This document shows, piece by piece, positions 49,796-57,456 of a DNA stretch of 64,000 nt (within the stretch, counting starts at the first letter, position 1; every line of letters begins with the position of its first letter). The position numbers and the translations under genes were made by a program. Below the pieces are notes generated by a model, which was given only the letters and a program-made list of their open reading frames with translations, searched no databases and was not told where the DNA came from. Where the stretch lies: positions 62,001 to 126,000 of the forward strand of contig CAVWPS010000002.1 in NCBI GenBank assembly GCA_963756975.1, written 5' to 3'. The DNA comes from CAVRQM01 sp963756975. GTDB lineage: Bacteria > Pseudomonadota > Alphaproteobacteria > Acetobacterales > Acetobacteraceae.

Positions 49796-50890
49796 TTGGG
49801 CTTCAACTGCGGCATCGTCGGCCTGCCGAACGTCGGCAAATCGACCCTTTTCAACGCGCTCACGGCAACGGCGGCGGCACAGGCGGCGAACTACCCGTTC
49901 TGCACGATCGAGCCGAATGTCGGGCGCGTCGCCGTCCCCGACCCGCGCCTGACCACCCTCGCCCGCATCGGCAAATCGGCCAAGATCGTGCCGACCAGCC
50001 TGGAGTTCGTCGACATCGCCGGCCTCGTGCGCGGCGCGTCCAAGGGTGAGGGTCTGGGCAACCAGTTCCTCGGCAACATCCGCGAGGTCGACGCGATCGT
50101 CCACGTGCTGCGCTGCTTCGAGGACCCGGACGTCACGCACGTCGAGGGCAGCGTCGATCCGATCCGCGACGCCGAGACGGTCGAGACGGAGCTGATGCTG
50201 GCCGACCTCGACAGCCTGGAGAAGCGGCTGCCGGCGCTGCAGAAGCGCGCCAAGGGCGGCGACAAGGAGAGCATGGCGACGGTCGCCCTGATGGAGCCGA
50301 TCGCGGTCGCTCTGGCGGCCGGCAAGGCGGCCCGCACGGCGATCGCGCCGGCCGACGTCGAGGCGGCGAAGCGGCTGCAACTGATGACCAGCAAGCCGGT
50401 GCTGTACGTCTGCAACGTCGACGAGGCGTCGGCCGCGACCGGCAACGCCTTCTCGGCCAAGGTCGCCGCGATGGCCGAAAGCCAGCACGCGGCGTCGGTC
50501 GTCGTCTCCGCCGCGATCGAGGCGGAGGTGTCGCAGCTGCCCGACGAGGACCGGGGCGAGTTTCTGGAGGGACTCGGCCTGTCCGACAGCGGGCTCGACC
50601 GGGTGATCCGGGCCGGGTACGGGCTGCTCGGGCTGGTGACGTATTTCACCGTGGGGCCGAAGGAGGCCCGCGCCTGGACCATTACGCGCGGGACGAAAGC
50701 GCCTGGGGCGGCGGGCGTGATCCACGGCGATTTCGAGCGCGGGTTCATCGCGGCCGAGACGATCGGGTTCGAGGATTACGTGGCGGGGAACGGCGAGGCC
50801 GGGGCGAAGGAGGCCGGGCGGGCCCGGATCGAGGGCAAGGAATACGTGGTGGCCGACGGGGACGTGCTGAATTTTCGGTTCAACGTCTAA
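49796..50890 (+). CDS. ychF: redox-regulated ATPase YchF
   Basis: A 364-residue Obg-family ATPase starting at TTG 49796. Seen: GIVGLPNVGKSTLFNALT (G1), YPFCTIEPNVGRV, VDIAGLVRGASKGEGLGNQFL (G3), the non-GTP NxxE-type specificity region near LYVCNVDEA, and the C-terminal TGS domain with LVTYFTVGPKEARAWTI and GVIHGDFERGFIAAET. Binds ribosomes and is linked to oxidative stress control. Three bp after pth. Confidence 0.95.
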   Translation: MGFNCGIVGLPNVGKSTLFNALTATAAAQAANYPFCTIEPNVGRVAVPDPRLTTLARIGKSAKIVPTSLEFVDIAGLVRGASKGEGLGNQFLGNIREVDAIVHVLRCFEDPDVTHVEGSVDPIRDAETVETELMLADLDSLEKRLPALQKRAKGGDKESMATVALMEPIAVALAAGKAARTAIAPADVEAAKRLQLMTSKPVLYVCNVDEASAATGNAFSAKVAAMAESQHAASVVVSAAIEAEVSQLPDEDRGEFLEGLGLSDSGLDRVIRAGYGLLGLVTYFTVGPKEARAWTITRGTKAPGAAGVIHGDFERGFIAAETIGFEDYVAGNGEAGAKEAGRARIEGKEYVVADGDVLNFRFNV

Positions 50891-50999
50891 TTCTTCTCCC
50901 TCTCCCGCCTTCTGGGAGAGGGCCGGGGTGAGGGTCTCTGCCGCGCCGTCAGGGTGTGCGGCCACCCCTCACCCAACCCTCTCCCGAGGGAGAGGGCAA
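50891..50999. repeat. two REP-like elements between ychF and the LysR gene (copy 7)
   Basis: Element A (50891-50934) reads TTCTTCTCCCTCTCCC...GGGAGAGGGCCGGGGTGAGGG; element B (50965-50999) reads CCCCTCACCCAACCCTCTCCCGAGGGAGAGGG. They face in opposite directions, as at 11.3 kb, and together fill the 113-bp convergent gap. Confidence 0.8.
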
Positions 51000-51003
51000 G
51001 CGG

Positions 51004-51900
51004 CTAAGCCTTCTCCCCAGACCGCGTCAGCTCCCCCAACAGCCAACTCCCAGCCGGCCCGAGCGGGATCCCCCGCCGGTGCGCCGCGACGTACGGCAGC
51101 AGCACCCGCGACACGCTCTCCGCCGGACGCAGCACCACCAGCCTTCCCTGCGTCAGATCGTCCTCGATCAGGTGCCTCGGCAGGCTCCCCCATCCCAGCC
51201 CGGCCAGCAGCAACGCGTGCTTGGCACCCAGGTCGCCGAGCCGCCACGTCCGCCCCGACAGCACGTTGTAATCCCGCCCGCGCGTCCGCTCCGACCGGTC
51301 GGTCAGCACCAGTTGCACGTGCGCGCCGAGCGCCTCGGGCGGGATCGGGCCGTCGATGGCGGCCAGTGGATGGGATGGGGCGGCGACCTGGATCAGCTCG
51401 ATGTCGAGCACCGGGGCGGTGACCAGCGCGTCCACGTCGGCGAACGGCAGCGGCAACAGCCCCACCGCACAGGTGCCGTCCAGCAGGAGTGCCGCCGCCG
51501 CCCCCAGCCCCTCGACGAACAGGCGGGTCGGCACGGTCGGGTGGCGCTCGCCGAACGCGGCCAGGACGGCGACCAGGCGCGGCATCGGGAACAGCGCGTC
51601 GACCACGATCGACAGCTCCGGCTCCAGCCCGCCGGCGATGCCCCTCGCCTGCGCGCCCAACGCGGCTACCTCGTCCACGATCCGTCTGGCGCGCGGCAAC
51701 AAGGCGCGGCCGGCGTCGGTCGGCACCGGCCGGTACGCGGTGCGGTCGAACAACGCGACGCCCACCTGCCGCTCCATCGCCTGCACGGCGTAGGTCACCG
51801 CCGATTGCGCCCGGCCCATGGCGCGGGCGGCGGCCGAGAAGCTGCCGTGGTCGGCGACCGCGAGCATCACCCGCAGCTGATCGAGCGACAGCGCATCCAT
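51004..51900 (-). CDS. LysR-family transcriptional regulator
   Basis: A 298-residue regulator from ATG 51900. N-terminal winged helix-turn-helix LDQLRVMLAVADHGSFSAAARAMGRAQSAVTYAVQAMERQVGVALFDR, then a substrate-binding domain with VPTRLFVEGLGAAAALLLDG and the usual late TLPRHL-type block (WGSLPRHLIEDDL). It diverges from a YceI gene (61 bp between starts), so the YceI/cytochrome b561 cluster is a plausible target. Effector unknown. Confidence 0.88.
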   Translation of the reverse strand: MDALSLDQLRVMLAVADHGSFSAAARAMGRAQSAVTYAVQAMERQVGVALFDRTAYRPVPTDAGRALLPRARRIVDEVAALGAQARGIAGGLEPELSIVVDALFPMPRLVAVLAAFGERHPTVPTRLFVEGLGAAAALLLDGTCAVGLLPLPFADVDALVTAPVLDIELIQVAAPSHPLAAIDGPIPPEALGAHVQLVLTDRSERTRGRDYNVLSGRTWRLGDLGAKHALLLAGLGWGSLPRHLIEDDLTQGRLVVLRPAESVSRVLLPYVAAHRRGIPLGPAGSWLLGELTRSGEKA

Positions 51901-51961
51901 GGCGAGGATCATAAGGCAGGCGGATGGAGCCGTATCGGATTTCCGCACTATGCTCCGCCGC

Positions 51962-52564
51962 ATGAAGACAATGCTCGCGACCGCCGCCTTGCTCGCCGCC
52001 ACCTTGTCGGGGTGCGCGTTCGCCGAAGGAAGTGGGGATCCGAACGCGGTCAGGGCCGGGTCGTACAAGATCGACCCCGACCATACGCAGGTGAACTGGG
52101 CCGTGAGCCACCTCGGCTACTCGATCTACGAGGGCCGGTTCGATGCCGTGTCGGGCACGCTGTCGCTCGACCCGAAGAACGCGGCGAACGACCGGCTCGA
52201 CGTCACCATCCAGACCGCCAGCGTCGACACGCCGAGCGCCAAGCTGAACGCCGAGCTGACCGGCGATGGCTGGTTCGACGCGAAGCGGTTTCCAACGATT
52301 ACGTTCCGCTCCACGAGCGTCGTCGCGACCGGCAAGGACAGCGCGATGGTCACCGGCAACCTGACGCTGCACGGCGTGACCCGGCCGGTGACGCTCGATA
52401 CGCACTTCGTCGGCGCAGGGCTCAATCTGGTGTTCGGCGCCTATTTCGCCGGTTTTCAGGCGACCGGCACGATCAAACGCTCGGATTTCGGCGTGTCGGC
52501 CTACACCCCGCTGATCGGCGACGAGACGCGGCTGACGCTGAACGGGGCGTTTATCAAGCAGTGA
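51962..52564 (+). CDS. YceI-family protein, predicted lipoprotein
   Basis: A 200-residue YceI beta-barrel protein from ATG 51962. The signal peptide ends in a lipobox, TLSGC, so it is probably a lipid-anchored periplasmic protein, unlike its two relatives here. Domain marks: YKIDPDHTQVNWAVSHLGYS, GTLSLDPKNAANDRLDVTI, GWFDAKRFPTITFRST, GNLTLHGVTRPVTL, IKRSDFGVSAYTP and a final GDETRLTLNG. YceI proteins bind isoprenoid-chain molecules such as ubiquinone precursors. Confidence 0.88.
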   Translation: MKTMLATAALLAATLSGCAFAEGSGDPNAVRAGSYKIDPDHTQVNWAVSHLGYSIYEGRFDAVSGTLSLDPKNAANDRLDVTIQTASVDTPSAKLNAELTGDGWFDAKRFPTITFRSTSVVATGKDSAMVTGNLTLHGVTRPVTLDTHFVGAGLNLVFGAYFAGFQATGTIKRSDFGVSAYTPLIGDETRLTLNGAFIKQ

Positions 52565-52589
52565 TGTCCATCGCCAAATCCGATGGACA
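52565..52589 (+). terminator. hairpin between two yceI genes
   Basis: Nine-bp perfect stem TGTCCATCG / CGATGGACA around CCAAATC, starting directly after the first yceI stop. It is not followed by a T-run (ACACAATATTTTCCC). Possibly a processing or partial-termination site that sets the ratio of the two yceI products. The rest of the 103-bp gap shows no other structure. Confidence 0.45.
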
Positions 52590-52667
52590 CACACAATATT
52601 TTCCCGGTTTTCCCGGTGCTTCGGATACGCAACATCCCGCTCACATCACCGAGCCGGAGTCTCCCGC

Positions 52668-53273
52668 ATGAAGTCCGCTATCGCCGCCAGCCTGATCCTC
52701 GCCGCCACCGCCCTCTCCGCCCCCGCGTTCGCGCAGGCGAGCCGTGACACCGCCGCCGTGCAGGCCGGCACTTACAACGTCGACCCGGACCACACGCAGG
52801 TGAACTGGGCCGTCAGCCATCTCGGCTTCTCGGTCTACCACGGCCGCTTCGACAAGGTGTCGGGCACCCTGACGGTCGACCCGAAGGCGCCGGCCAACGA
52901 CAAGCTCGACGTCACGATCGACGCGGCCAGCATCGACACGCCCAGCGCCAAGCTCACCGGCGAGCTGGCCGGCGACAAGTGGTTCGACGCGAAGCAGTTC
53001 CCGTCGATCACCTTCAAGTCGACCAAGGTCGTCGCGTCCGGCAAGGACCATGCGAAGGTCACGGGCGACCTGACGCTGCACGGTGTCACCAAGCCGGTCA
53101 CGCTGGACGTCGCGTTCCTCGGCGCCGGGCCGAACCCGTTCTTCAAGGTGTACACGCTGGGTTTCCAGGCGAGCGGCACGATCAAGCGTTCGGATTTCGG
53201 TGTCACCACATACGCTCCGGCGATCGGCGACGAGACGACGCTGACGCTGAGCGGCGCGTTCCTGAAGCCCTGA
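52668..53273 (+). CDS. YceI-family periplasmic protein (second copy)
   Basis: A 201-residue protein from ATG 52668 with a conventional signal peptide (ALSAPAFA, cleaved before QAS). Very similar to the first copy: YNVDPDHTQVNWAVSHLGFS, GTLTVDPKAPANDKLDVTI, KWFDAKQFPSITFKST, GDLTLHGVTKPVTLD, IKRSDFGVTTYAP. A soluble version of the adjacent lipoprotein, evidently a tandem duplication. Its stop is one base from the cytochrome b561 start. Confidence 0.92.
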   Translation: MKSAIAASLILAATALSAPAFAQASRDTAAVQAGTYNVDPDHTQVNWAVSHLGFSVYHGRFDKVSGTLTVDPKAPANDKLDVTIDAASIDTPSAKLTGELAGDKWFDAKQFPSITFKSTKVVASGKDHAKVTGDLTLHGVTKPVTLDVAFLGAGPNPFFKVYTLGFQASGTIKRSDFGVTTYAPAIGDETTLTLSGAFLKP

Positions 53274-53274
53274 T

Positions 53275-53889
53275 ATGAGCGACGCGACGGCCGACCGTAT
53301 GCTGGCGGTACCGCTGCGCGGCCAGCGATACACGGCCGTCGCGATCGTGCTGCACTGGGCGATCGGTCTCGGGATTCTGGCGCAACTGGCGCTGGGTCTC
53401 GCGATGACGCAGCTGACGATCCCGCCCGCGACGCTGTTCGGCTGGTATCAGCTGCACAAGTCGATCGGGATCACGATCCTGCTGCTGGTGGTGGTTCGGA
53501 TCGCCTGGCGGCTCGGCCACCGCCCGCCGCCGTTGCCGGCCGGTCTGCCGGTACTCGAGAAGCGGGCGGCGCACGGGACGCATCTGATCCTATACGCGTT
53601 CATGCTGGCGATGCCGCTGACCGGATGGGCGATGGTATCGGCCAGCGTCTACAACATCCCGACGGTGCTGTTCGGCCTCGTGCCGTGGCCGCATCTGCCG
53701 GTGCTGTCCACCCTGCCCGACAAGGGCACCTACGAGGCCGTATTCAAAACGATCCACGCCTATATCGGGTTCGCGCTGATCGCCTTCGCCGGCCTGCACA
53801 TCGCGGCAGCACTTCGCCACCAGATCGTCGAGCGCGACGCCGTGCTATGGCGCATGCTGCCGCTGTGGCGTCGTCCCACCAACTCCTGA
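53275..53889 (+). CDS. cytochrome b561 family protein
   Basis: A 204-residue diheme membrane protein from ATG 53275. Four transmembrane helices with heme-ligand histidines: YTAVAIVLHWAIGLGILAQLALG, YQLHKSIGITILLLVVVRIAW, HGTHLILYAFMLAMPLTGWAMV, IHAYIGFALIAFAGLHIAAALRHQ. Members oxidise ubiquinol or transfer electrons to periplasmic partners. Genes for YceI proteins and b561 are often adjacent; here it is flanked by three. Confidence 0.92.
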   Translation: MSDATADRMLAVPLRGQRYTAVAIVLHWAIGLGILAQLALGLAMTQLTIPPATLFGWYQLHKSIGITILLLVVVRIAWRLGHRPPPLPAGLPVLEKRAAHGTHLILYAFMLAMPLTGWAMVSASVYNIPTVLFGLVPWPHLPVLSTLPDKGTYEAVFKTIHAYIGFALIAFAGLHIAAALRHQIVERDAVLWRMLPLWRRPTNS

Positions 53890-53900
53890 GGTTTTTCGCC

Positions 53901-54455
53901 ATGCGCGCATTGCTTGTTTCCGGATTGCTGCTCGCGGCCACCCCGGCCTTCGCGGCCGATTGGAGCGTCGATCCCGCCGCCAGCCATATCGGCTTTTCCG
54001 GCACCCAGACCGGGACGCCGTTCAAGGGCGAGTTCAAGACGTACACGGCCACGATCAGCTTCGACCCGGCCCACCCCGAGGGCGGGCACGCGAAAATCGT
54101 GATCGACACGGCGAGTGCCGCGACCGGCGATCCGCAGAAGGACGAGGCGATGCCGGGGGCCGACTGGTTCGCCGCGTCGAAATTCCCGAAGGCGATTTTC
54201 GAGGCGACCAAGTTCGTGTCCAAGGGCGGCAACGCCTACGACGCGGTCGGCACGCTCACGATGCGCGACAAGACGGTGCCGGAGACGCTGCCCTTCACGC
54301 TGACGGTCAACGGCGACACGGCGCACGCGACCGGCCGCCTGCAACTGGTCCGCACCGCGTTCGGCGTCGGCCAGGGGTCTTGGGCGAGCGCCCAGTGGGT
54401 GGCACTCGAAGTCGGCGTGGACGTGGATCTTTCCGCGAAGAAGACGGGTGGCTGA
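53901..54455 (+). CDS. YceI-family periplasmic protein (third copy, diverged)
   Basis: A 184-residue protein from ATG 53901 with a signal peptide (LLLAATPAFA, cleaved before ADW). YceI marks: WSVDPAASHIGFSGTQTG, GEFKTYTATISFDP, ADWFAASKFPKAIFEA, VGTLTMRDKTVPETLPFTL, TAFGVGQGSWASAQWVALEVGVDV. It differs from copies 1-2 and belongs to the b561-associated YceI subtype. The next gene starts inside its end. Confidence 0.9.
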   Translation: MRALLVSGLLLAATPAFAADWSVDPAASHIGFSGTQTGTPFKGEFKTYTATISFDPAHPEGGHAKIVIDTASAATGDPQKDEAMPGADWFAASKFPKAIFEATKFVSKGGNAYDAVGTLTMRDKTVPETLPFTLTVNGDTAHATGRLQLVRTAFGVGQGSWASAQWVALEVGVDVDLSAKKTGG

Positions 54456-54915
54456 CGCCGCCGCCCGGGCCCGCGAAACCGCGCCGGGTTCCGGCGCGGC
54501 CCCGGCGGTCTGGGCGGCCGTGGTGCCGGAACTGGGCGTCACGGATATTTCGGCGAGCCTGGCGTTCTGGTGCGGCGTGGTCGGGTTCCGCGTCGTCTAC
54601 GACCGGCCGGACGCGCGGTTCGCCTATCTGGCCTTGGGCGACGCGCAGATCATGCTCTGCGAGCTGAATGGGCGCTGGGAGACGGCAGAGACGTCTCGGC
54701 CGTTCGGGCGCGGGCTGAACCTTCAGATCATGGTCGAGCATTTGGCCCCGATCGTGGCCGGGCTGGAGGCTGCCGGCTGGCCGATTTACGAGGGGCCGTC
54801 GGATGCCTGGTATCGCGTCGGCCCCGAACTGCGAGGGCAGCGCGAAGTCCTGATCATGGACCCGGACGGCTATTTGCTCCGGTTTTCCGAGTTCTTGGGA
54901 CAGCGCCCCGGTTGA
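54448..54915 (+). CDS. VOC family (glyoxalase/bleomycin-resistance-like) protein
   Basis: A 155-residue protein; GTG 54448 overlaps the YceI stop, GTG 54520 (VVPELGVTDI) would trim a non-conserved lead. Two beta-alpha-beta-beta-beta modules: VPELGVTDISASLAFWCGVVGFRVVYDRP, YLALGDAQIMLCEL, then LQIMVEHLAPIVAGLEAAG and REVLIMDPDGYLLRFSEF. The DPDGYLLRF ending is typical of VOC proteins related to bleomycin-binding types. Substrate unknown. Confidence 0.85.
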   Translation: MADAAARARETAPGSGAAPAVWAAVVPELGVTDISASLAFWCGVVGFRVVYDRPDARFAYLALGDAQIMLCELNGRWETAETSRPFGRGLNLQIMVEHLAPIVAGLEAAGWPIYEGPSDAWYRVGPELRGQREVLIMDPDGYLLRFSEFLGQRPG

Positions 54916-54925
54916 CCGGATCGGC

Positions 54926-55360
54926 TCACCCGTCGGCGCGCGGAATCCACGGGATGCGGCCAATGGTAATGCCGTCCTCCTCCAGCGCCTCCGCCTGCGC
55001 GTCGGTCGCCTCGCCGTAGATCGGGCGGTGCTCCTGGTCGCCGTCGTGCATCGAGCGCGCTTCGGCCGCGAACGCGTCGCCGACGTAGTCGCACTTGGCC
55101 TCGATCTCGGCGCGCACCTTCTGCAGCAGCGCCCGCATCGCGTCCGGCATGTCGGGCGGCGGGACGACGGCCTTCGTCGGCGCCGGCGGGCGCTCCTTGG
55201 TTCGCAGCGCCGGGGCCATCAGGGCGCGGGCGACCTGCCGCTCGCCGCATTCCGGGCACGAAATCAGGCCCGCATCCGCCTGCTGCTCGTACCCGGCGCT
55301 GTCGCGAAACCAGCCGTCGAACGCGTGGCCGGCCCCGCAGCGGAGCGCGTAGTGGATCAT
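54926..55360 (-). CDS. DUF1178 protein
   Basis: A 144-residue protein from ATG 55360. Zinc-ribbon-like start: MIHYALRCGAGHAFDGWFRDSAGYEQQADAGLISCPECGERQVARALMAP, with C8/H12 and C-P-E-C, then a linker, and the conserved AKCDYVGDAFAAEARSMHDGDQEHRPIYGEAT block that defines DUF1178. Function unknown; present in most alphaproteobacteria. Overlaps the glutaredoxin gene by ATGA. Confidence 0.92.
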   Translation of the reverse strand: MIHYALRCGAGHAFDGWFRDSAGYEQQADAGLISCPECGERQVARALMAPALRTKERPPAPTKAVVPPPDMPDAMRALLQKVRAEIEAKCDYVGDAFAAEARSMHDGDQEHRPIYGEATDAQAEALEEDGITIGRIPWIPRADG

Positions 55361-55623
55361 CCCGCGGCGACACCCAGCAGCGCGTCGAGTTTGCCGGAGC
55401 GATCCAGCGCGGCGAGGTCGTCGCTGCCGCCGATATGGGCACCGTCGATGAAGATCTGCGGCACGCTGGTCAGGCCGCCGGCGCGGCGCACGCTCTCGGC
55501 GCGTTCGGGCGTGCCGTTCGGCGCGTCGATCTCGCGGTAGGCGACGCCCTTCCGGTCGAGCAGGTTTTTGGCGCGCGAGCAGTACGGGCACCAGGGCTGG
55601 GTGTAGATGTCGACGTTCGGCAT
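55357..55623 (-). CDS. grxC: glutaredoxin 3
   Basis: An 88-residue dithiol glutaredoxin from ATG 55623. Active site QPWCPYCSRAK (C-P-Y-C), cis-proline in TSVPQIFIDG, and GGSDDLAALD at the glutathione-binding end. Reduces mixed disulfides with glutathione. Coupled to DUF1178; the comF-grxC-DUF1178 order is common in alphaproteobacteria. Confidence 0.95.
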   Translation of the reverse strand: MPNVDIYTQPWCPYCSRAKNLLDRKGVAYREIDAPNGTPERAESVRRAGGLTSVPQIFIDGAHIGGSDDLAALDRSGKLDALLGVAAG

Positions 55624-55640
55624 GGTCTCTCCGTGGTTGG

Positions 55641-56465
55641 TCACAGGGTCGTCACGCGGACCGCCTCGCGCAAGCCCTCCATGCGTCCATTGGACCGGGG
55701 ATCGGGCACGCGGGCGGCGACCAGCACGTCGACGCGGGCGGCCCCGGCGGCCAGCGCGGCTTTAGCGCAGGCCCCGATCGTCGCCCCGGTGGTCATCACA
55801 TCGTCGACGAGCACGATCCTGGCCCCGGCCAGCGTCGCCGCACGGGATGGGCGGACCGCGATCGCGCCGTCCATCACGGCCGCGCGGGCCTCGGCCGCGA
55901 GATGGCCCAGCGCCGGGGTGGCGCGCGGCCGGATCAGCGCGTCCGGCAGCGCCGGCACGCCGCACAATTTGGTCAATGCGCGGCACAGCAGCACCGACTG
56001 GTTGTAGCGCCGCTTGCGCAGGCGGGCGCGATGCAGCGGAACCGGCACCAGAACATCGGCGTCGCGCAACAGCTCGGCCCCGGCGCGCGCCATCATCGCG
56101 GCCAGCGCGCGCGCATGTTCCGGGCGGTCGGCGTGCTTGAAGGCGAGCAGCAGCGGGATCGCCGGGCCGTCGTAGCGCAACGCGGCGCGTCCCCGTCCCC
56201 ATGTCGGCCGGTCCGACGCGCAGGCGGCGCAAAGCCCGCCCGGTGCCGCCTCGCGCGCATAGCTGAAGCCTTGGCCGCAGGCGTCGCAGCACGGCCGGCC
56301 GATGAAGCCGACCGTCCGGAAGCAGGCCGCGCAGAACCGTCCCGGCGCGTCGGTCGCGGCGTCGCAGCCGAGGCAGGTCGGCGGCAACAGCGCGTCCAGC
56401 CCGCGTGCCGAGAACCATGCGGCTGACGCGGCCAACGATCTGCCCCATATCGCGAGTCCCGCCAT
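55641..56465 (-). CDS. comF: ComF family amidophosphoribosyltransferase-like protein
   Basis: A 274-residue protein from ATG 56465. N-terminal double zinc ribbon (LLPPTCLGCDAATDAPGRFCAACF, then GRPCCDACG and LCAACAS), a linker ALRYDGPAIPLLLAFKHADR, and a C-terminal PRTase fold: LVPVPLHRARLRKRRYNQSVLLCRALT and the PRPP loop IVLVDDVMTTGATIGAC. ComF takes part in DNA uptake in competent bacteria; no other competence genes are here. Confidence 0.92.
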   Translation of the reverse strand: MAGLAIWGRSLAASAAWFSARGLDALLPPTCLGCDAATDAPGRFCAACFRTVGFIGRPCCDACGQGFSYAREAAPGGLCAACASDRPTWGRGRAALRYDGPAIPLLLAFKHADRPEHARALAAMMARAGAELLRDADVLVPVPLHRARLRKRRYNQSVLLCRALTKLCGVPALPDALIRPRATPALGHLAAEARAAVMDGAIAVRPSRAATLAGARIVLVDDVMTTGATIGACAKAALAAGAARVDVLVAARVPDPRSNGRMEGLREAVRVTTL

Positions 56466-56477
56466 CCGGACGCTCCC

Positions 56478-57266
56478 ATGGACGAAATCACCGACATCTT
56501 CGACCGATCCGCCATCCGCCGCCACCGCGATCGCGCGGCCGCGACCGTCGGGCGCGTCTCGGCGATCCTGACCGACGCGGCGGAGCGGCTGCTCGACCGG
56601 CTCGACGACACGAAACTCAAGTTTTCCCACGCGCTCGACATCGGCGGCCGCGGCGTGGTGGCACCGATGCTGCGGGCGCGCGGCATGGACGTCGTCTCGT
56701 GCGACCTGTCCGCCGCCATGGCCGCCCGGGCCGGCGGGCGGGCGGTGGTGGCGGACGAGGAGTTCCTGCCGTTCGGCGCCGGCGCGTTCGACCTCGTGGT
56801 CGCGAGCCTGTCGCTGCACGCCGTCAACGACCTGCCCGGCTGCCTGATCCAGATCCGCCGCTGCCTGCGCCCCGACGGCTTGCTGCTGGCCAGCGTGCCC
56901 GCGCTGGGCACGCTTCACGAGCTACGGACCGCGCTCACCGACGCCGAGGTGGCGCTGTCGGGCGGGCTGTCGCCGCGCGTCTCGCCGTTCCCGACGCTGG
57001 GCGATTGCGCGGGCCTGCTGCAACGCGCCGGGTTTGCCGTGCCGGTCGCCGATCTCGACGACATCCGGCTGCTGTACGCCGACCCGCTCGACCTGTTGCG
57101 CGACCTCCGCGCGGCCGGCGAGGGCAACGCCATTGTCGCGCGCGAGCGGAAAATACCGGTCCGGGCGCTGTTCCCCGCCGCACTTTCGGCGCTGCCGGCC
57201 GAGGACGGGCGCATTGTCGCGACGCTGCGGCTTGCGATGATGACGGGCTGGGCGCCATCGGCCTAA
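56478..57266 (+). CDS. SAM methyltransferase, BioC/NDUFAF5-like
   Basis: A 262-residue protein from ATG 56478. Begins ITDIFDRSAIRRHRDRAAATV, then the motif I region HALDIGGRGVVAPMLRARG, VVSCDLSAAMA, EEFLPFGAGAFDLVVASLSLHAVNDLPGCLIQIRRCLRPDGLLLASV. The IFDR-x-x-x-x-x-x-RDRA start and LDIGG-RG signature are those of the alphaproteobacterial relatives of NDUFAF5, a complex-I-linked arginine hydroxylase. Divergent from comF with a 12-bp gap. Confidence 0.82.
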   Translation: MDEITDIFDRSAIRRHRDRAAATVGRVSAILTDAAERLLDRLDDTKLKFSHALDIGGRGVVAPMLRARGMDVVSCDLSAAMAARAGGRAVVADEEFLPFGAGAFDLVVASLSLHAVNDLPGCLIQIRRCLRPDGLLLASVPALGTLHELRTALTDAEVALSGGLSPRVSPFPTLGDCAGLLQRAGFAVPVADLDDIRLLYADPLDLLRDLRAAGEGNAIVARERKIPVRALFPAALSALPAEDGRIVATLRLAMMTGWAPSA

Positions 57267-57295
57267 GGTTCGCAGACCGAATCGGAGGACCGACC

Positions 57296-57433
57296 ATGCG
57301 CCGCGCCCTGCTCGCCTTGATCTGCCTCGCCCCGCTCGGCGGTTGCTTCAGCTACACCGACACATCGACGCCGGTCGTGGTGCAGCCGTCCCCGGCACCC
57401 GCCACCGGAACCGTGGTCGTCCAGCCGAACTGA
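57296..57433 (+). CDS. small predicted lipoprotein
   Basis: A 45-residue protein from ATG 57296 with GGAGG about 8 bp upstream. Signal peptide ends in a lipobox LAPLGGC; the mature part is only about 29 residues, rich in Thr, Pro and Val (STPVVVQPSPAPATG). Small Pro-rich lipoproteins of this type are common and uncharacterised. The lipobox and ribosome-binding site support a real gene. Confidence 0.6.
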   Translation: MRRALLALICLAPLGGCFSYTDTSTPVVVQPSPAPATGTVVVQPN

Positions 57434-57456
57434 CGCCGGCCGCGACGGACAGGGTT

